A DNA stretch of 64,000 nt, taken from NCBI GenBank assembly GCA_016791445.1, contig JAEUMP010000025.1:186001-250000 (forward strand). Reading direction: 5' to 3'. Shown one piece after another: positions 29,615 to 38,926 of this stretch; the first letter of the stretch is position 1; the number at the start of each line of letters is the position of its first letter. The position numbers were made by a program, and so were the translations under genes. Below the pieces are notes generated by a model that was not told where the DNA came from, searched no databases, and saw only the letters and a list, made by a program, of their open reading frames with translations. Source of the stretch: Hyphomonadaceae bacterium. GTDB taxonomy: Bacteria; Pseudomonadota; Alphaproteobacteria; Caulobacterales; Aquidulcibacteraceae.

Positions 29615-30168
29615 ACCTCTTCCTGCGCGTGGTTATCGTCTGGCTGAAATCCTTGTTCAAGCCCAGGATCGGCCTGCTCGACGAATACATCACGGAGTTC
29701 GGCGTCTGGTTCACTGATCAGGACATGCTGCGCCATGTCACCAACAGCCGCTTCTACTCGTTGGTGGATGTCTGCGTGATCGACTTCTTCCTTCGCTCAG
29801 GCGTCGTGAACATACTCGGTCGCAACAAGTGGACGCCGGTGGTCGTCTACAAGGACATGAAGTTCCTTAAGGCGCTGCGGTTTCCCGCGAGGTTCCACGT
29901 GCGCTCGCAATTCCTCGGCTGGGACGAGGATGCGGTGATTGCGCTGCACACGTTCGAGCGTGGCGCCACCATCGTCGCCCAGGGCTACACGGTGGCGCGT
30001 TTCATCGATTCGCGCGGGAAGGGGCTCAGCACCGATGATGTGGCAGCCGCATTTGGCGCGCCGGTAAGGCCCGCGCTGCCGGATCACGCGCTGGCGGCGT
30101 TGTCGCGGTCCAAAAAGGCCTCCGGCGCGTCATCATTAGCGGGCTCAAGCGCGTCGGGCGTGGCGTAG
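29611..30168 (+). CDS. thioesterase-like (4HBT hot-dog fold) protein
   Basis: A 185-residue protein with a hot-dog fold similar to the THEM6-like/4HBT_2 acyl-CoA thioesterases. After a hydrophobic N-terminal stretch (LFLRVVIVWLKSLF) come FGVWFTDQDMLRHVTNSRFYSLVDVCVIDFF and VVVYKDMKFLKALRF, equivalent to the DxxxHVNN-type active-site region. The thioester substrate is unknown. It is coupled to the FAD protein gene. Its last 85 bp overlap, tail to tail, the end of the minus-strand histidine kinase gene, and the Ser/Ala-rich C-terminus may be dispensable. Confidence 0.8.
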   Translation: MNLFLRVVIVWLKSLFKPRIGLLDEYITEFGVWFTDQDMLRHVTNSRFYSLVDVCVIDFFLRSGVVNILGRNKWTPVVVYKDMKFLKALRFPARFHVRSQFLGWDEDAVIALHTFERGATIVAQGYTVARFIDSRGKGLSTDDVAAAFGAPVRPALPDHALAALSRSKKASGASSLAGSSASGVA

Positions 30169-31751
30169 AGGCTCGTGCGGTAGGGCAGCTTCACATAAGC
30201 GAAGGTGCCGAGCGTCGGCTCACTGAGGAGCTTCAGGCTGCCGCGATGGCGCTGAACGACCTGACTGACGATGCGCAGGCCCAGGCCGATGCCGTGCGTG
30301 GTCACTGCGTCCGTCGGCGGCGCTTCTTCGCCATCGGCCATCTTCTGTACGCGTGCGAGGTGTTCCGGCGCGAAGCCGGCGCCGAAGTCCCACACGCAGA
30401 TTTCAGCCTGACCGTCATAGGCTTTGCGCACATCGATGCCCACATCCTTGTCGTCGGGCGTGTTCTCGAGCGCGTTGACGATCAGGTGCATGAGGCTGCG
30501 CTTCAGCGCGCGCTCGTCGCACACGAGGTCTTCGATTTCGTCGTGGATGTTGATCTGCAGGTTGGCGGTACGGCGCTTGCCGTAGCGCGCGGCCGCGGCC
30601 TTTGCGCTCCACTCCACGATCCCGCGCACATTGGCGAAGGCGAAACGATACTCGTAGGACTGGCTGTCGATGGTCGAAATGTCGGCGATGTCGCTGACCG
30701 CTTCGAGCACGCGAACGGCATGCGTGGCGATCTCGGCGCGCCGTTCGTCGCTCGCGCGCGTATTGGAGCCGAGATAGGCGACGACCTCTTCCATCGGCGT
30801 GCGGAGCGTGACGCCGACCTGCTCGATGAAGGCGGTCTTGGCGCGGCTGGCTTCCTCCGCGGAGAGGCGCGCAGTCTGGATCTGGTCCTCGCGCTGCTTC
30901 AGTTCGGTGATGTCGGTATGCACGCTGACGAAGCCGCCGCGCGCCGTGGGGAGAAGCTTCGACACCACCCAGCGCCCTTCGCCGACTGCGCGCATGCGGC
31001 CCTCCGCGTCGTCGCCGGCGACGGCGCGGGAATCCTTGAACCACTCGTTGAAGCGCGTGTTCGCGGAAAGGAGGTTCATGTCGGCGTCGAAGTGCGCGAT
31101 GGCGTCGCTGGTCGCCTCGATGGCGTCGGTGAGGTCGGCCTGGATGCCTTTCATTTCGCGCGATGAGCGGATGAGCTCGACCATGTGCCGGTGGCTGCGT
31201 TCAGCGCCCTTCACCAGCGCGAAGCACATCACGAAGAGGAGGGCGAAGATCACCCAGTGGATTGGTTCACCCTCTGTGGCGAGACGCACATAGAGCGGCG
31301 CAAGCATCGCCACGAGCATCACGCGCGTTACAGACGGTATCGGCGCGAGCAGCGACACGACGCCCGCCGCCATGCCGCCGAGCACCACGATCACGATCGT
31401 CTGGGAGAAATAGTCGCCGGACTTCCAGAAGAAGACGCTCGTAAGGCCCCACAGCACGCCGATGACGGCAGACGTGATCTGCGCGCGCTTCAGAGTCTTG
31501 CCCGAAACGAATTTCGGCATGTCGCGGTTGCGCGTCTTCATCCAGGAAGCGAGTTGCAACGCGGAGACGGTCAGCAGCAACGCCAGCCACACGCCCGCAA
31601 ACACCCTCATCGGCCCGAAGACGAAGAGGGAGGAGACGAGCGTCGCGTTGCAGGCGTTCACCGCCGCCATGACAGGCAGCTGCTGCGTCAGCAGAAGTGT
31701 CTGCTGACGACGCAATTCCGCTTGCAGGGAGGCGTCTGCGCCCGTGACCAT
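30084..31751 (-). CDS. membrane sensor kinase-like protein lacking the phosphoacceptor histidine
   Basis: A 555-residue protein with about six N-terminal membrane helices (residues 20-190), a PAS-like region (about 215-285) with a coiled linker, a dimerisation domain and a C-terminal HATPase_c domain. ATP-binding motifs are intact: LIVNALENTP (N box), WDFGAGF (G1) and HGIGLGLRIV (G2). The dimerisation motif reads VGVTLRTP instead of SHELRTP, so the phosphoacceptor histidine position is V314. It may be an ATP-binding regulator, a heterodimer partner or a phosphatase, not a standard autokinase. No response regulator is adjacent. Confidence 0.85.
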   Translation of the reverse strand: MVTGADASLQAELRRQQTLLLTQQLPVMAAVNACNATLVSSLFVFGPMRVFAGVWLALLLTVSALQLASWMKTRNRDMPKFVSGKTLKRAQITSAVIGVLWGLTSVFFWKSGDYFSQTIVIVVLGGMAAGVVSLLAPIPSVTRVMLVAMLAPLYVRLATEGEPIHWVIFALLFVMCFALVKGAERSHRHMVELIRSSREMKGIQADLTDAIEATSDAIAHFDADMNLLSANTRFNEWFKDSRAVAGDDAEGRMRAVGEGRWVVSKLLPTARGGFVSVHTDITELKQREDQIQTARLSAEEASRAKTAFIEQVGVTLRTPMEEVVAYLGSNTRASDERRAEIATHAVRVLEAVSDIADISTIDSQSYEYRFAFANVRGIVEWSAKAAAARYGKRRTANLQINIHDEIEDLVCDERALKRSLMHLIVNALENTPDDKDVGIDVRKAYDGQAEICVWDFGAGFAPEHLARVQKMADGEEAPPTDAVTTHGIGLGLRIVSQVVQRHRGSLKLLSEPTLGTFAYVKLPYRTSLYATPDALEPANDDAPEAFLDRDNAASA

Positions 31752-31938
31752 GACCCTCGTTTGTCCCCTTGGGGGATCTCTCGTTCCGGACCACGAGACG
31801 CGGTCCGACGGTAGAGCATACGAAACAGGGCCTAATTTTCCGTATTGCTGCGGGCAATTATCGCGCCGCCGTCAGGAAACGATTCAGTAACGTGAACGAA
31901 GCGTTGCGGAACATTCCTGCGGCACGAACCGACGCCGT

Positions 31939-33765
<1,827 letters not shown>

Positions 33766-33982
33766 GGGATTTTCGGCTTTCAATTGGGAAGCGCGCGTTT
33801 TGCACGCGCGAAGGCGGAAGGGCAAGCGGGGGTGCTAGGTTCGGCGCGCCGGCGCGGCGCGAGCTGCCCAATGCTGCAAGTGTGCGATGCACAAAGGCCG
33901 CAGTTCGGCCTGTGGCCCTTGGGAGTCATGAGTTGAGCGGGTTTCCGCTGAATTAATGGACGGGCTCGTCCAAGATTAGGGG

Positions 33983-34010
33983 TTGCCTATTTTGCACTGC
34001 AGCGTATGTT
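33983..34010 (+). promoter_or_regulatory. promoter-like pair of the candidate small RNA
   Basis: TTGCCT (33983-33988), a 16-bp spacer and TATGTT (34005-34010) match the vegetative consensus at four of six positions each. The predicted start at about 34016-34018 lies exactly before the first hairpin. Confidence 0.45.
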
Positions 34011-34015
34011 CCCTC

Positions 34016-34103
34016 CAGCGGCGTTTCGCGACGCCGCCGCCCTTCTCGGGCGTTTCCTCCCTAATTAAACTCGCCCCGGGCTCACCCCCGGGGCGTTTTG
34101 TTT
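34016..34103 (+). ncRNA. candidate trans-acting small RNA with anti-Shine-Dalgarno stretch
   Basis: About 88 nt with the layout of an alphaproteobacterial regulatory RNA. Hairpin 1 is GCGGCGT/ACGCCGC (34018-34024, 34031-34037). Hairpin 2 is CGCCC/GGGCG (34038-34042, 34048-34052). A single-stranded TTTCCTCCC then TAATTAAA stretch (34053-34069) follows, and a 9-bp terminator stem with a T-rich tail ends it (34072-34103). CCUCC can pair with ribosome binding sites, as in AbcR/alpha-r15-type RNAs, although I cannot place it in a family. Boundaries are inferred. Confidence 0.55.
34072..34103 (+). terminator. Rho-independent terminator with no plus-strand gene upstream
   Basis: CGCCCCGGG and CCCGGGGCG pair across a 6-nt loop and are followed by TTTTGTTT. 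The nearest plus-strand coding gene ends about 3.9 kb before it, so it most likely ends an independent non-coding transcript. Read on the minus strand the tail is poor. Confidence 0.8.
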
Positions 34104-34160
34104 CCGGGCCCGGCAGTATCCGGCATTGGCGCGCAAGGGGTGGGCTTCGGCCGGTCGGCG

Positions 34161-35066
34161 TCAGGCGAGGGAGCGGTGCAGCTCGGCCTCGGCCAAAACC
34201 GCCGCAAGGCGCGCCATGTCCCCATGCACGCGCTTGAAGCCGGAGGATCGCTCCAGCGTCCGCTCATCCAGATAGAGGCTGCGGTTCAGTTCGATCTGCA
34301 GGGCGTGGGACTTCTTCAGCGGCCGCCCGTAGGTCTGAGTCGTGTGGCCGCCAGCGAAGGGCGCGTTGCGCGATACCCGGTAGCCGAAGCGGCGGAGGGT
34401 GGCCTCCGCCATGGCGGTGATGGAGGGGTGGCAGGACGCGCCGAAGCGGTCCCCCAGCACGATGTCGGGCTGCTGCGGCCCGCGCGCCGAACTTGGCATG
34501 GAATGGCAGTCGATGACGATGGCGCAGCCGAAGGCGGCCTTGGTCTCTTCCACCAGACCGCGCAGGACATCGTGATAGGGGACGTGGACCGCCGATATCC
34601 GCCGCTCAGCCTCGCCGGCGGGCAGCTTGCGCCAGTAGATCTCCTGACCGTCGCCGGCGATCCGGGGGATCGCGCCAAGACCCGCCTGCACGCGCGGCGT
34701 GGTGGTGTGGACGCCTGGATGATCCATGAACATCGCAGGATCGAGTTCGGTGGGGTCCCTGTTCAGGTCCACATAGGCGCGCGCCACGGACGCACAGAGG
34801 ATCGGCGCGCCATGAGCCGCCGCGCCCGCGAACACCTCGTCCACATAGGCGTCTTCCGATCGCCTGAGACTGGCGAGGCCCACGCGGGCCGCCGTCATCA
34901 GCTCCTTGGGATAGCGCCTGCCGGAATGGGGTGATGTGAAGATGAGCGGCGTCGTGCGCCGGAACGGCTCGATGAGCACATAGGGGGGCTCGGTCCCGAC
35001 GGCTTCGACCCGGGCGGCGCGAGCATCCGCCAGAGCGCCGAAAGCAGGATCGGGCCTCAGGTCCAT
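34161..35066 (-). CDS. N-formylglutamate amidohydrolase family protein
   Basis: A 301-residue zinc hydrolase of the N-formylglutamate deformylase family. FTSPHSGRRYP near residue 45, YVDLNRDPTELDP near residue 98 and IVIDCHSMPS near residue 190 are the family motifs with likely zinc ligands. In the five-step Hut route this activity releases formate from N-formylglutamate, but no hutF is seen here and the hut cluster 30 kb away has its own hutG. It is divergent from cpdR across 184 bp, an arrangement I recall from other Alphaproteobacteria, so its role may be unrelated to histidine use. Confidence 0.88.
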   Translation of the reverse strand: MDLRPDPAFGALADARAARVEAVGTEPPYVLIEPFRRTTPLIFTSPHSGRRYPKELMTAARVGLASLRRSEDAYVDEVFAGAAAHGAPILCASVARAYVDLNRDPTELDPAMFMDHPGVHTTTPRVQAGLGAIPRIAGDGQEIYWRKLPAGEAERRISAVHVPYHDVLRGLVEETKAAFGCAIVIDCHSMPSSARGPQQPDIVLGDRFGASCHPSITAMAEATLRRFGYRVSRNAPFAGGHTTQTYGRPLKKSHALQIELNRSLYLDERTLERSSGFKRVHGDMARLAAVLAEAELHRSLA

Positions 35067-35250
35067 GTCTTAACCTTCGCGGTCGTCGCGGGGCCCGTCA
35101 ACCACATGCATCTCATGGCTTTGCTTATGCATGCGGCATTCCCATGTCCCGATTGCGGTCACTGTGATCCGTATGGGCGACAAGCCGCTCTTTACGGTTC
35201 TAGTGTATGGCCGGGGTCGCGAACCCGGCGACGGGCGAAGAGGAAAGTCC

Positions 35251-35610
35251 ATGGCGCGCATCCTGCTGGCCGAAGACGACGACAGCCTGCGCCAGTTCCT
35301 GGCGCTGAACCTCGGCCGCGCCGGCCATGAGGTGGTCGCGCATGGGGACGGCGACGCCGCATGGGACGAACTCGCGCTCGGTGCGTTCGATCTGCTTTTG
35401 ACGGACATCGTCATGCCCGGCCTCGACGGCATCGAACTCGCGCGCCGCGCGGCCGAGTCCTACCCGGGCATGAAGATCATGTTCATCACCGGCTTCGCCG
35501 CCGTGGCCCTGAGCCAGAACACGCCCGCGCCCAAGGAAGCGAAGGTGCTTTCGAAGCCGTTCCACCTGAAGGACCTCGTCGCCGAGGTGGAGCGGATGAT
35601 GGCCGCCTGA
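35251..35610 (+). CDS. cpdR: single-domain response regulator CpdR
   Basis: CpdR controls ClpXP-dependent proteolysis of cell-cycle proteins; unphosphorylated CpdR primes ClpX, and CckA/ChpT phosphorylation blocks this. The 119-residue protein is a bare receiver domain: acidic pocket in LLAEDDDSL, phosphoacceptor D52 in LLLTDIVMPGLDGIELARRA, and the family-specific MFITGFAAVALSQN and VLSKPFHLKDLV segments. It ends in Ala-Ala, the signal by which CpdR is itself degraded. ATG 35251 follows AGGAAAG. The frame upstream to 35131 is unsupported. Confidence 0.95.
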   Translation: MARILLAEDDDSLRQFLALNLGRAGHEVVAHGDGDAAWDELALGAFDLLLTDIVMPGLDGIELARRAAESYPGMKIMFITGFAAVALSQNTPAPKEAKVLSKPFHLKDLVAEVERMMAA

Positions 35611-35736
35611 GCGCGGCGTTCGTCGCAATCGCAGTTTCGTGCGCGGAAAACGGGTTGACGCCGCGCACCTTTGCCCGACAAGAGCCCCTTATCGATAATC
35701 GCTAACCCCGAAACCGGGGAGCAGGGGAGTATTCTC

Positions 35737-37914
35737 GTGCGTCATTTCCTCATCGCCGGCGCCAGCCTCATCGCGCTGCTCGGCTGCGCTTCTTCCACCA
35801 CATCCACGCCGGTCGCCGTCGCCCCGCCGGCCGAGCAGGCGCAACCGGCCGTACCGGCGAACCCGCTGCTCGCGGAATGGACCGGCCCCTACGGCGGCGT
35901 GCCTCCGTGGGACCAGGTGAAGCCGGAGCTCTTCCCGGAAGCTTTCACCTTCGCCATCGATGAGCAGCGCCGCGAGATCGAGGCGATCGTCAACAACGAG
36001 GCCGCGCCGTCGTTCGAGAACACCATCGTCGCACTTGAGCGCGCAGGCGATCGTCTCGACCGCGTCGGCCGCCTGTACGGCGTGATGACCGCCAACATGA
36101 ATTCGCCGGCCTATCAGGCGCTTGATCGCGAGTGGTCGCCGAAGCTCTCGGCGGTGTTCGACGAGATAACCTTCAACCAAAAGCTCTTCGCGCGTGTCGC
36201 GGCCGTCTATGAAGGGCGCGCCGGCGCCAGTCTCACGCAACAGCAGCTGCGCCTCACGGAGCGCACTTTCGAAGGCTTCGTGCGCGCCGGCGCCAAGCTG
36301 ACCGAAGCGCAGAAAACCGAAGTCGCGCGTCTCAATCAGGAGCTCGCCGTCCTGTTCGCGGATTTCCGCGCCAAGCTGCTCGCTGACGAGAACACCTGGA
36401 CCGTCGTGGACAGCGCCGCCGAACTCGCCGGCATGCCGCAATCCTACATCGACAGCGCCCGCGCGGCGGCCGAGGAGCGCGGGCTCGCGGGAAAGTGGAT
36501 CATCGTGAACACGCGCTCAAGCGTCGATCCGATCCTGTCCTTCGCGGCCAACCGCGCCCTGCGTGAGAAAGTCTGGCGCAAGTTCGTCAATCGCGGCGAC
36601 AATGGCGACGCCAACGACACCAACGCCACGATCGCCAAGATCGTGAAGCTGCGCGCGGACCGCGCCGCCGTTCTCGGCTATCCCACGCACGCCCATCGCC
36701 GCATGGACGACACCATGGCGAAGGATCCCGCTCGCGCGATGGATCTCATGATGCGCGTCTGGACGCCCGCCGTCGCGCGCGTGCGCGAGGAAGTGCGCGA
36801 CATGCAGGCGCTCGCGAACCGCGAGCGTCCGCGCGTCACCATCGAGCCGTGGGATTACCTCTACTACGCCGAAAAAGTGCGCAAGCAGCGCTACAATCTC
36901 GATCAGTCGGAGCTGAAGCCCTACTTCGAGCTCAACAACATGATCAACGCCGCCTTCTACATGGCGGAGCGGCTCTACGGGCTGCAGTTCAAGGAAGTCA
37001 CCGGGACCGTGCCCGTGTTCCATCCCGACGTTCGCGTCTGGGACGTCACGGACAAGGCGACTGGCCGCCACGTCGCTCTGTTCTACGGGGACAACTACGC
37101 CCGCGCAGGGAAGCGCTCCGGCGCGTGGATGACGACGTACCGGACGCAGTCGACGTTCGACGGACCGTCGACGACGCTCGCGTCGAACAACAACAACTTC
37201 ACGAAAGGTGCGCCGGGAGAGCCCGTCCTCATCAGCCTCGATGACGCGGAGACGCTCTTCCACGAGTTCGGGCACGCGATCCACTCGTTCCTGCAGAACG
37301 TCGAATACCCCTCGCTCGCCGGCACGCCGCGGGATTTCGTGGAGTACCCGAGCCAGGTGCATGAACACTGGGTGCTGACGCGCGACGTGCTCGACCGCTT
37401 CGCGCGCCATTACCAGACCGGCGAGCCCATGCCACAGGCGCTCGTCGATCGCGTGAAGCGGTCGGAGAAGTTCAACCAGGGTTACGCCACGGTCAGCTAT
37501 CTCTCCTCGGCCATCGTGGACATGAAGCTGCACACGCTGCCGGGCGGCGTGGTGGATGCGGATGCGTTCGAGCGTGAAACGCTCGCCGCCATCGGCATGC
37601 CGCGCGAGATCGTCATGCGTCACCGCCTGCCGCAGTTCGGACACCTGTTCTCGTCCGACGCCTACTCCGCCGGCTACTACTCGTATCTGTGGTCGGAAGT
37701 TATGGACGCTGACACCTGGAAGGCGTTCGAGGAAACCGGCGACGTTTGGAGCCCGGCCATCGCGGCGAAGATGCGTGAGCACATTCTCGCCAACGGCAAT
37801 ATCATCGACCGCGCCGAAGCCTATCGCGCCTTCCGCGGCCGCGATCCGGACGTGAACGCGCTCCTCGAAGTGCGCGGCTTCCCGACCGGGGCCACGAAGA
37901 CCGGCGGTCGCTGA
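35737..37914 (+). CDS. M3 family metallopeptidase, lipoprotein (peptidyl-dipeptidase Dcp-like)
   Basis: A 725-residue zinc oligopeptidase of the M3 family (Dcp/oligopeptidase A). The zinc motif is H509-E-F-G-H513 in TLFHEFGHAIHSFLQN, with the third glutamate ligand some 25 residues on. Unlike cytosolic relatives it has a lipoprotein signal: starting at GTG 35737 (GCAGGGGAG upstream), the sequence reads MRHFLIAGASLIALLGC, lipidated at C17. It should therefore degrade short peptides in the periplasm, probably at the outer membrane. A strong terminator follows. Confidence 0.93.
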   Translation: MRHFLIAGASLIALLGCASSTTSTPVAVAPPAEQAQPAVPANPLLAEWTGPYGGVPPWDQVKPELFPEAFTFAIDEQRREIEAIVNNEAAPSFENTIVALERAGDRLDRVGRLYGVMTANMNSPAYQALDREWSPKLSAVFDEITFNQKLFARVAAVYEGRAGASLTQQQLRLTERTFEGFVRAGAKLTEAQKTEVARLNQELAVLFADFRAKLLADENTWTVVDSAAELAGMPQSYIDSARAAAEERGLAGKWIIVNTRSSVDPILSFAANRALREKVWRKFVNRGDNGDANDTNATIAKIVKLRADRAAVLGYPTHAHRRMDDTMAKDPARAMDLMMRVWTPAVARVREEVRDMQALANRERPRVTIEPWDYLYYAEKVRKQRYNLDQSELKPYFELNNMINAAFYMAERLYGLQFKEVTGTVPVFHPDVRVWDVTDKATGRHVALFYGDNYARAGKRSGAWMTTYRTQSTFDGPSTTLASNNNNFTKGAPGEPVLISLDDAETLFHEFGHAIHSFLQNVEYPSLAGTPRDFVEYPSQVHEHWVLTRDVLDRFARHYQTGEPMPQALVDRVKRSEKFNQGYATVSYLSSAIVDMKLHTLPGGVVDADAFERETLAAIGMPREIVMRHRLPQFGHLFSSDAYSAGYYSYLWSEVMDADTWKAFEETGDVWSPAIAAKMREHILANGNIIDRAEAYRAFRGRDPDVNALLEVRGFPTGATKTGGR

Positions 37915-37933
37915 TGCACGGCCCTACATGAGG

Positions 37934-37963
37934 AAGGCGCCGCTCGATGGGCGGCGCCTTTTT
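37934..37963 (+). terminator. Rho-independent terminator of the M3 peptidase gene
   Basis: AAGGCGCCGC and GCGGCGCCTT form a perfect 10-bp stem around a 7-nt loop, followed by TTT (part of a five-T run). It lies 20 bp after the stop codon. Confidence 0.88.
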
Positions 37964-38082
37964 CGTGCGCGCTGACTGCGATGGTCAGCACCTGTCACCG
38001 CAGATGTAGAGAGTCCCGAATCGCTGAGACATTTCCGAAGCCGGCCCGGCAACGGCGCGTGTCGGGACATGACGCGAAAGGA

Positions 38083-38157
<75 letters not shown>

Positions 38158-38243
38158 GGACTGCCGAAGCAGGCCCAATGACATGGGGAGCGCCCGTATA
38201 GACGGGCCCGCCTTGGGTGCGCAAGGGCCGAGGCGCGCCGTTT

Positions 38244-38756
38244 TCAGCCGCCCGCGCCGGTGAATTCCAGCCTGCCAGCGTCGTAGCCGAGAGTGCGGAT
38301 GCGCGAGAGTGCGTTTTCCCGCGCGGCGGCCGGCAGGGCAGGACGGCGCGACATGAGCCACAGGAAGCGTCCGGTCGGATCGCCGACCAGCGCCCAGTCG
38401 GCGGCGTGATCGATCACCCAGTATTCCTGCGACCAAAAACCGGCGAAGGTCAGCCGGGTCTTCGCATTGACGCCGGGGTCGAGGATGCGTCCGCTCGAGC
38501 GGTACACCTTCGCACGTCCGTTGGATGCCTCGCACCGCTGCACAGCGCGCACCCGATCGCGTTCGATGGTGTAGTCGACGGTCGGCGCAAGGCAGTCGCG
38601 CTGGAGCTTGTTGGGGATGCGCGCGATCTCATACCAGCGACCGGTATAGCTGCTCACGTCCACAGGCTTCACCGGGCTCGGTGCGGCGGCGTGTGCGACG
38701 CCTGCAGCGACGAACATGAACGCCATCGCGATCGACAGGTTGCGGATCATCGTCAT
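38244..38756 (-). CDS. lipocalin family protein (Blc-like)
   Basis: A 170-residue exported lipocalin. A signal peptide (MTMIRNLSIAMAFMFVAAGVAHA) is followed by the G-x-W lipocalin motif in SYTGRWYEIARIPNKLQRDC and by LTFAGFWSQEYWVID and LWLMSRRP, as in bacterial Blc. No lipobox cysteine is present, so it is periplasmic rather than lipid-anchored. It likely binds or carries lipids during envelope stress. Five base pairs upstream of the ATG lies an 8-bp tandem repeat, an unusual leader. The frame continues through the repeat to 38819. Confidence 0.9.
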   Translation of the reverse strand: MTMIRNLSIAMAFMFVAAGVAHAAAPSPVKPVDVSSYTGRWYEIARIPNKLQRDCLAPTVDYTIERDRVRAVQRCEASNGRAKVYRSSGRILDPGVNAKTRLTFAGFWSQEYWVIDHAADWALVGDPTGRFLWLMSRRPALPAAARENALSRIRTLGYDAGRLEFTGAGG

Positions 38757-38760
38757 CTCG

Positions 38761-38797
38761 CACGCTCCCACGCTCCCACGCTCCCACGCTCCCACGC
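38761..38797. repeat. 8-bp tandem repeat (CACGCTCC, 4.6 copies) in the lipocalin leader
   Basis: Four perfect copies of CACGCTCC plus five bases of a fifth run from 38761 to 38797. On the lipocalin strand the unit is GGAGCGTG, so each copy offers a GGAG ribosome-binding-like core and a GTG codon. Because 8 is not a multiple of 3, copy-number change would alter both spacing and any upstream reading frame. Confidence 0.85.
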
Positions 38798-38926
38798 GCA
38801 CTACGCGCGCGCCGTGCACGCCGTGAGTAGCGCCGTCTCGGAAATTACGCTTGAGGCGCCCGGGTGGTTCACAGCCGGCTGCAGCGCGGCGGCGCTATGC
38901 GGGGCGCCGCGCGCAATTGCGTCAAT

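Larger units (their letters stand above)
33766..34160. other. 395-bp gap between typA and the N-formylglutamate amidohydrolase gene
   Basis: No protein-coding gene fits here. The left part must contain the typA promoter on the minus strand. The right part holds a plus-strand promoter-like pair, three consecutive hairpins and a strong terminator with no plus-strand coding gene before it, annotated separately as a candidate small RNA. Confidence 0.7.

Noticed and set aside
38761..38797. Tandem repeat as a CRISPR array
   Set aside because: Units are 8 bp and contiguous, with no spacers and no cas genes in the window.
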